Under the pieces are notes generated by a model. It did no database searches, was not told the DNA's origin, and saw only the letters and a program-made list of their open reading frames with translations. The translations under genes were made by a program, and so were the position numbers. From Actinobacillus seminis (GTDB lineage Bacteria > Pseudomonadota > Gammaproteobacteria > Enterobacterales > Pasteurellaceae), in assembly GCF_002263215.1 (NCBI RefSeq), contig NZ_NLFK01000002.1:124001-188000 (forward strand): 64,000 nt of DNA, given 5' to 3'. Positions 58,721-64,000 of this stretch are shown in pieces; the stretch's first letter is position 1, and every line of letters starts with the position of its first letter.

Positions 58721-58754
58721 TGTGATCTCTTTCACAATTATGGAAACGATTACA
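58721..58754 (-). promoter_or_regulatory. CRP site and GalS/GalR operator controlling mglBAC
   Basis: TGTGA TCTCTT TCACA (58721-58736) is a perfect CRP consensus. TGGAAACGATTACA (58741-58754) differs by one base from the GalR/GalS half-palindrome TGTAANCGNTTACA. Both lie 111-144 bp upstream of the mglB start. This is the activation-plus-repression layout known for E. coli mgl. Confidence 0.8.
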
Positions 58755-58789
58755 AAAAATAATTTAAAATTGTCGGATTGATCACAGTT

Positions 58790-59797
58790 TTAACCTTTCT
58801 GATTAACCTGCCCTGTCGAAAACCGTTGCACTAATGTCGGGTTAAATTGTAAATATGCCGGCTCTTCAATCGCATTATCAACTAAGCTTAAAGCTAAATT
58901 TGCGGCATAAGTTGCCATTAAATCAATGGGATAACGGATTGTTGTTAATTTAGGGATCAAGTAACGAGCAATCGGCATATCATCAAAACCAATAATGGAA
59001 AATTGTTTCGGAACGCTGATGTTATTTTCATTAAGAACAGAAATCGCTCCCGCCGCCATACCATCATTGTACGCCACTACCGCGGTGAGATTGGAATTGT
59101 AACTTAATAAATTGATCATTGCCTTTTCACCTCCTTCAAAATCCGGCGTACTATGAGTGACAAAATGGGGCTCAAGTTTAATATGATAATGTTGAAGTGC
59201 GGTCAAATATCCTTTCAATCGTTCACTTTCATCCGTAATTTGATGAGTGGATCCAATATAACCAATATGGCGATGTCTCAGTTGAATTAAGGTTTGTGTG
59301 GCTAAAAATGTCCCTTTTTGATTATCTAGGCTCACGCAACGATTTTCATAACCACGTACTAAACGATTAATAATCACCATACCGGGAATACGTTGTAAAT
59401 AGGCTTGTAACTCCTCATCCGTTAAGGCTTTGGAATGCACAACCAAACAACTGCAACGCTTACGCAACAAGGTTTCAATGGCTTTGCGTTCTTTTTCGGC
59501 GTTATGGTAACCGATTCCAATCAAAATGGTTTTTTGATGTTCCTCCGCCACGTTATCCACTGCTTTCACTAAAATGGCAAAAAAAGGATCCGTAACATCC
59601 GTCACTACCACGCCGATAGTCTCCGTATTTTGTAATGCCAACGCTTGTGCATTGGCATTAGGGTGGTAGCCCAATTGTGCGACTGCACGCTGCACCGCAA
59701 GGCGCGCTTTTTCACTGGAAGAAGCGTTGTTTAATACGCGAGATACCGTGGCGACAGAAACACCGGCTTGCTTAGCTACATCACGAATGGTAATCAT
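58790..59797 (-). CDS. galS: galactose operon repressor (LacI family)
   Basis: LacI-type repressor of galactose transport and metabolism. [20 protein letters not shown] is the helix-turn-helix and is almost that of E. coli GalS/GalR. A periplasmic-binding-like effector domain follows ([59 protein letters not shown]). I start at the ATG at 59797, which gives the family N-terminus with AGGTG upstream; two further in-frame ATGs precede it. The gene lies between mglB and galT, both of which carry its likely operators. GalS is preferred over GalR by this position, though one regulator may serve both roles. Confidence 0.92.
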   Translation of the reverse strand: MITIRDVAKQAGVSVATVSRVLNNASSSEKARLAVQRAVAQLGYHPNANAQALALQNTETIGVVVTDVTDPFFAILVKAVDNVAEEHQKTILIGIGYHNAEKERKAIETLLRKRCSCLVVHSKALTDEELQAYLQRIPGMVIINRLVRGYENRCVSLDNQKGTFLATQTLIQLRHRHIGYIGSTHQITDESERLKGYLTALQHYHIKLEPHFVTHSTPDFEGGEKAMINLLSYNSNLTAVVAYNDGMAAGAISVLNENNISVPKQFSIIGFDDMPIARYLIPKLTTIRYPIDLMATYAANLALSLVDNAIEEPAYLQFNPTLVQRFSTGQVNQKG

Positions 59798-59855
59798 CAT
59801 ATACACCTAATCAGATAAAAATCACGTGGAGTATGATATGAAATTTCAGTAAAAA

Positions 59856-59869
59856 TGAAAGCGCTTACT
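59856..59869. promoter_or_regulatory. candidate GalS/GalR operator, distal (galS/galT gap)
   Basis: TGAAAGCGCTTACT resembles TGTAANCGNTTACA with two mismatches. It lies close to the galS start, so autoregulation is possible. Confidence 0.45.
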
Positions 59870-59975
59870 TTCAAAAATAAAACCTATATCACAGAAAAAT
59901 TAGCTTTTTTCATCAAATTTGTGATCCGCTTAATAGTTTATTTCCGGCAATATGGTATATTTTGCTCATTATTTT

Positions 59976-59989
59976 TGTAACCGTTTTCA
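59976..59989. promoter_or_regulatory. GalS/GalR operator before galT
   Basis: TGTAACCGTTTTCA matches the operator consensus except for one base. It lies 16 bp before the galT ATG, overlapping the probable start of transcription and almost touching the AAAGGAG ribosome binding site, so a bound repressor would block the operon. Confidence 0.65.
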
Positions 59990-60004
59990 AAAAAGGAGTC
60001 TGTC

Positions 60005-61045
60005 ATGAATTTATTTATGCCGACCGAACATCCACATCGCCGCTATAACCCATTGACGGAACAGTGGGTTTTAGTTTCTCCCCATCGAGCAAAACGTCCT
60101 TGGCAAGGACAACGGGAAAAGGTTGTGGAAGAACAAAAACCGCATTATGATGCCAATTGTTATCTTTGTCCGGGAAATCGGCGCATTACCGGCGAACAAA
60201 ATCTCGCTTACCAAACCCCTTTCGTGTTTAAAAATGACTTTTCTGCGCTGCTGGAGGATGCCCCAACGCCGCCGGCATCATCCGATCCCTTATTTCAAGC
60301 ATCACAAGCGCGTGGCGAAAGTCGGGTAATTTGTTTTTCGCCGGATCACAGTAAAACCTTACCCTTATTAAGTGCGGTCGAAATTTATCAAATTATTCAG
60401 GTATGGCAACAACAATTGCACGAATTGGGCGCCAAATATCCTTGGGTGCAAATTTTTGAAAATAAAGGCACAGCAATGGGCTGTTCCAATCCGCATCCGC
60501 ACGGTCAAATTTGGGCAAATAGCTTTTTACCTAACGAAGTGCAACGCGAAGATGAGGCGCAACGGAAATATTGGCGACAACATGGTGCAGTATTGCTCGT
60601 AGATTATGTCCAACGCGAATTGGCGCAAAAAGAACGCCTTGTGGTGGAAACCAAACATTGGGTAGCATTGGTTCCTTATTGGGCGGTATGGCCGTTTGAA
60701 ACCCTGTTATTGCCTAAAACCCACATAAAACGCTTAACGGATTTAAGCGAAGCGCAAGCGCAAGATTTAGCGGTGGCGTTGAAAAAATTAACCACCAAAT
60801 ATGATAATTTATTTGGCGTATCTTTCCCTTATTCCATGGGATTTCATGCAGCACCTTTTAATGGAGAAGATAATGCCCATTGGCAATTACACGCCCATTT
60901 TTACCCGCCGCTACTGCGTTCAGCGACGATACGTAAATTTATGGTGGGTTATGAAATGTTAGGCGAAAGCCAACGTGATTTGACCGCCGAACAAGCTGCT
61001 GCAAGATTACGCGAATTAAGCGAAATACATTACAGCGAACAATAA
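60005..61045 (+). CDS. galT: galactose-1-phosphate uridylyltransferase
   Basis: Second step of the Leloir pathway. The 346-residue protein has [20 protein letters not shown] near residue 16, the zinc ligands in CYLCPGNRR near 52 and the active site NPHPHGQIW near 161 with the nucleotidyl-accepting His. It starts at an ATG after AAAGGAGTCTGTC. First gene of galT-galK-galM; galE is not in this window. Confidence 0.97.
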   Translation: MNLFMPTEHPHRRYNPLTEQWVLVSPHRAKRPWQGQREKVVEEQKPHYDANCYLCPGNRRITGEQNLAYQTPFVFKNDFSALLEDAPTPPASSDPLFQASQARGESRVICFSPDHSKTLPLLSAVEIYQIIQVWQQQLHELGAKYPWVQIFENKGTAMGCSNPHPHGQIWANSFLPNEVQREDEAQRKYWRQHGAVLLVDYVQRELAQKERLVVETKHWVALVPYWAVWPFETLLLPKTHIKRLTDLSEAQAQDLAVALKKLTTKYDNLFGVSFPYSMGFHAAPFNGEDNAHWQLHAHFYPPLLRSATIRKFMVGYEMLGESQRDLTAEQAAARLRELSEIHYSEQ

Positions 61046-61099
61046 ACCGCTAAAGACAACCCCTAACATTGACCAAATTGGATAACATTGGAGTAGCAC

Positions 61100-62254
61100 A
61101 TGACCCCGCAACAAACAGCAAAACACCTTTTTGAACAAAAATTTGACCGCACTTCAACCCTCAACGTATATGCCCCGGGACGAGTCAATATCATTGGTGA
61201 GCATACTGATTACAATGACGGATTTGTAATGCCTTGCGCGATTAATTACGGAACGGCAGTGAGCGGCGGTAAACGTTCGGATGCGCTTTTTCGGGTTTAT
61301 GCTTCCGACTTGGATCAATTTGACGAATTTTCCTTGCTTGAAGAAATTGTACCGATATCCGAAAAATGGACAGGTTATGTACGTGGCGTAGTGAAATTTA
61401 TTCAAGCCCGTTGCCCACAATTTACACAAGGCGCGGATTTGGTAATTAGCGGCAATGTCCCGTTATCCGCCGGCTTAAGTTCGTCCGCTTCTTTGGAAGT
61501 CGCTATCGGTAAATTTTGCCAACAATTGGGCGATTTGCCTTTAAGCAATACGGAAATTGCTTTAATCGGGCAACAAGCGGAAAATCAATTTGTCGGCGCC
61601 AATTGCGGCAATATGGATCAATTGATTTCCGCCTTGGGGCAACAGGATCATTTATTGATGATTGATTGCCGAAGTTTGCAAACAATACCAACGCCGGTTC
61701 CGCCAAGTGTGGCGGTGATGATTATAAATTCGCACGTAAAACATGATTTGGTTAACGGTGAATATAATATTCGGCGCCAACAATGTGAGCAAGCAGCGGC
61801 ATTTTTTGGCGTCAACGCCTTGCGTGATGTATCCGTTGAGCAATTTTACCAAAAAGAACAAGAATTGACCGCACTTGATCCTGCCATGGCAAAACGCGCA
61901 AGACATGTTGTGACCGAAAATGCACGGGTTTTAGCGGCAGTTGAGGCGTTACAACAAGGCAATTTAACTCGCCTAGGCGAATTAATGTACCAATCTCATA
62001 TTTCCATGCGTGATGATTTTGAGATTACCGTACCGGAAATTGATTACTTAGTGGAATTGGCAGAGGTCGCCATTGGCAACAGTGGTGGCGCCAGAATGAC
62101 CGGTGGTGGATTTGGGGGCTGTATCGTCGCCTTGGCGCCGGTTGAAAAAGTCATGGCAGTGCAGCAAATTATCGCTGATAATTACCAAAAAACAACCGGA
62201 CTAAAAGAAGATTTTTATGTCTGTACGGCATCACAAGGAGTTCGTTTATGCTAG
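61100..62254 (+). CDS. galK: galactokinase
   Basis: Phosphorylates galactose with ATP. The 384-residue GHMP kinase has the galactokinase signature [19 protein letters not shown] near residue 27, the phosphate loop [17 protein letters not shown] near 122 and [14 protein letters not shown] near 331. It lies 54 bp after galT and overlaps galM (ATGCTAG). Uptake sequences occur near both ends of the gene. Confidence 0.97.
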   Translation: MTPQQTAKHLFEQKFDRTSTLNVYAPGRVNIIGEHTDYNDGFVMPCAINYGTAVSGGKRSDALFRVYASDLDQFDEFSLLEEIVPISEKWTGYVRGVVKFIQARCPQFTQGADLVISGNVPLSAGLSSSASLEVAIGKFCQQLGDLPLSNTEIALIGQQAENQFVGANCGNMDQLISALGQQDHLLMIDCRSLQTIPTPVPPSVAVMIINSHVKHDLVNGEYNIRRQQCEQAAAFFGVNALRDVSVEQFYQKEQELTALDPAMAKRARHVVTENARVLAAVEALQQGNLTRLGELMYQSHISMRDDFEITVPEIDYLVELAEVAIGNSGGARMTGGGFGGCIVALAPVEKVMAVQQIIADNYQKTTGLKEDFYVCTASQGVRLC

Positions 62255-63324
62255 AGATTTTGCAAAATAACATTGTCGCCTCGGATAATCAGCCCTTTCA
62301 GCGTGTCACGCTGCAAAACCCCAATGGAATGCGGGTACAGTTTCTTGATTGGGGCGCCACTTGGATTTCCTGTCAAGTACCTGTCGGTACAGAATTGCGC
62401 GAAGTTTTACTCGGTTGTCAACCGGAAAATTACGAAAAACAAACTGCCTTTATGGGGGGAGCCATTGGACGTTATGCCAATCGCATTGCCAACGCCTGCT
62501 ACCCCGATCCGTTAGCCGATCAAGGTATTCGTCGTTTAATCACAAACCAAGGTCAACATCAACTGCACGGCGGCGTGCGCGGTTTTGATAAAGTGCGGTG
62601 GAAAATTCGTGAATTTTCCGCCAATTTTGTACAATTTTCCTATGTTGCCTTAGATCTGGAACAAGGCTTTCCCGGCAGCGTGGAAGTATGCTTGACTTAT
62701 GAATTACTGCCGGATAACACGTTGTTGGTGCAATTTGAAGCGACACCAAGTGCCGATACGCCGCTTAATTTAACCAGCCACGTTTATTTTAATTTAAATG
62801 ATGCGGAAAACGGTGCTGATGTTCGTTCGCATTTTTTACAACTGAACGCGAATCATTTTTTGCCGGTGGACAATCAAGGTATTCCTAATGCACCGCTGAA
62901 ATCCGTAGATCAAACCTGTTTTGATTTCCGTAAAGAAAAAACCATTGCACGGGATTTTTTACAAGAAGAACAACAAGAAACCAAAGGCTATGATCATGCC
63001 TTTTTATTAAATTCCGCTGAAAATACCGATAGCAAACTCAAAGAAACGCAACCTTGTGCTATTTTAACCGCCCCGGATCGCAGTTTAAGCCTGCAAGTTT
63101 TTACCTCGCAATCCGCCATCCAAGTTTATACCGCCAATTATTTAGGCGGCACCTTAACTCGACACGGCAATGAATATGCTGATTATGCGGGGATTGCATT
63201 GGAAACCCAAGCTCTGCCGGATACGCCGAACCATCCGGAATGGTGGAAATATGGCGGTATGAGCAAAGCCGGTGAGCGTTATTACCAATGGACAAAATTC
63301 AGTTTTGTTATTCCAAAAAAGTAA
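62248..63324 (+). CDS. galM: aldose 1-epimerase (mutarotase)
   Basis: Interconverts alpha- and beta-galactose before galactokinase. The 358-residue protein has [14 protein letters not shown] near residue 71, [15 protein letters not shown] near 98, the catalytic His in [12 protein letters not shown] near 175 and the catalytic Glu in [16 protein letters not shown] near 319. It starts inside the end of galK, so it is co-translated. In 63325-63473 a long-looped inverted repeat (GAAATGTGGC / GCCACATTTC) may end the operon. Confidence 0.95.
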   Translation: MLEILQNNIVASDNQPFQRVTLQNPNGMRVQFLDWGATWISCQVPVGTELREVLLGCQPENYEKQTAFMGGAIGRYANRIANACYPDPLADQGIRRLITNQGQHQLHGGVRGFDKVRWKIREFSANFVQFSYVALDLEQGFPGSVEVCLTYELLPDNTLLVQFEATPSADTPLNLTSHVYFNLNDAENGADVRSHFLQLNANHFLPVDNQGIPNAPLKSVDQTCFDFRKEKTIARDFLQEEQQETKGYDHAFLLNSAENTDSKLKETQPCAILTAPDRSLSLQVFTSQSAIQVYTANYLGGTLTRHGNEYADYAGIALETQALPDTPNHPEWWKYGGMSKAGERYYQWTKFSFVIPKK

Positions 63325-63473
63325 AGGGCGAGAAATGTGGCAATAAAAAACCGAAAATAGGGATTAACAAGCGCCACATTTCCCGTTAAAATCGATCGCT
63401 GCCGGTTTGGGAATAAAAACAAACCCGAGACAAAATGCCGGTAAGATGAAATCGTCGTGAGAGCAATATCAAT

Positions 63474-64000
63474 ATGAGTGAAGAAAATCAGAGCAGTCCC
63501 TCGATTGAAACGAAGAAAAGTTTTTTCCAATCTTTATTCGGTCGTCTGTTTCAAGGGGAATTAAAAAATCGTAACGAATTAGTCGAGGTCATTCGTGATT
63601 CGGAACAAAACGAGCTTATCGATCAAGATACCCGTGAAATGATTGAGGGGGTGATGGAAATCGCCGAATTGCGCGTACGCGATATTATGATCCCGCGTTC
63701 GCAAATTGTATTTATTGAAACCTCGCAAAATTCGGATTCTTGTCTGAATACTATTATCGAAAGCGCCCACTCGCGTTTTCCGGTGATGACCGACGAGCGG
63801 GATAATATCGCCGGAATTTTACACGCTAAAGATTTGCTGAAATTTTTGCGTTCTAATGCAAAAGCCTTTGATTTGCTATCCACGTTGCGTCCGGCGGTGA
63901 TCGTACCGGAAAGTAAGCGGGTAGATCGGATGCTAAAAGATTTCCGTTCCGAGCGTTTCCATATGGCGATTGTGGTGGACGAATTTGGCGCGGTATCCGG
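63474..64000 (+). CDS. corC: CorC, magnesium/cobalt efflux protein, 5' part (runs off the window)
   Basis: CBS-domain protein of the CorC/YbeX family, tied to metal efflux or membrane integrity. The frame from the ATG at 63474 reads [20 protein letters not shown], then [40 protein letters not shown] near residue 63, a first CBS motif around [20 protein letters not shown] and a second ending [14 protein letters not shown] at the window edge. 175 codons are present of about 300. The transporter-associated C-terminal domain is outside. Confidence 0.93.
   Translation, partial: MSEENQSSPSIETKKSFFQSLFGRLFQGELKNRNELVEVIRDSEQNELIDQDTREMIEGVMEIAELRVRDIMIPRSQIVFIETSQNSDSCLNTIIESAHSRFPVMTDERDNIAGILHAKDLLKFLRSNAKAFDLLSTLRPAVIVPESKRVDRMLKDFRSERFHMAIVVDEFGAVS

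Overview
The window is chromosomal DNA of a Pasteurellaceae bacterium. The 9-bp Haemophilus-type DNA uptake sequence AAGTGCGGT and its complement occur many times on both strands, inside genes and between them. The gene blocks (hflC-hflK-PPTase, ndk-pepB-waaL-rffG-wbaP, rdgC/proC/MFS/xerD, gal-mgl, dcd-udk-afu) follow Haemophilus and Pasteurella order as I remember it. The genus cannot be fixed from this window.

Layout. 1-858: 5' part of pgk (minus). 996-9407: a very large trimeric autotransporter adhesin gene, bracketed by two remnants of an IS200/IS605-type element and interrupted by a 15-A tract. 9385-13915: lctP-lutA-lutB-lutC for L-lactate uptake and oxidation (minus). 14209-18049: sugar-efflux MFS, AsmA-like protein, dcd, udk. 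18252-22572: afuABC ABC importer with a CRP-like site upstream, followed by a 356-bp IS3-type deletion remnant. 23015-31592: hflC/hflK, PPTase, a small lipoprotein, htpG, an Opa-type barrel, sprT, metK, ndk. 31605-36311: pepB, a decayed surface-polysaccharide cluster (truncated waaL, intact rffG, collapsed wbaP, one unidentified remnant), infA. 36495-38074: two serine tRNAs and a truncated SulP gene. 38184-42191: ftsP, plsC, lpxH, an AhpD-like protein, a DUF2301-like membrane protein. 42204-47072: uhpT-uhpA-uhpB-uhpC with a perfect CRP site. 47289-50774: efp, epmB, oapA, oapB. 50837-54693: rdgC, proC, MFS, xerD. 54983-63324: mglBAC, galS, galT-galK-galM with recognisable CRP and GalS/GalR operators. 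63474-64000: 5' part of corC.

How the genes work together. Much of the window is carbon scavenging under CRP control: galactose (mgl, gal), sugar phosphates (uhpT with its UhpABC relay, and afuABC) and L-lactate (lctP, lut). A host-associated lifestyle is also suggested by the adhesin, the Opa-like barrel, the opacity proteins OapA/OapB and the remnant of a lipopolysaccharide glycoform locus.

Data quality. Two stretches (13992-14023 and 36699-36730) match, from memory, a Roche/454 library adaptor, and each is followed by a poly(A) run. They are not biological and mark artificial contig ends; the second cuts the SulP gene. Four other frame breaks (lutA, ftsP, waaL, wbaP) sit in short homopolymers, as expected of 454 errors. 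The poly(A) break in the adhesin must be judged with this in mind: it could be true phase variation, tolerated slippage, or an artefact. No CRISPR array, rRNA, prophage or replication origin was seen.
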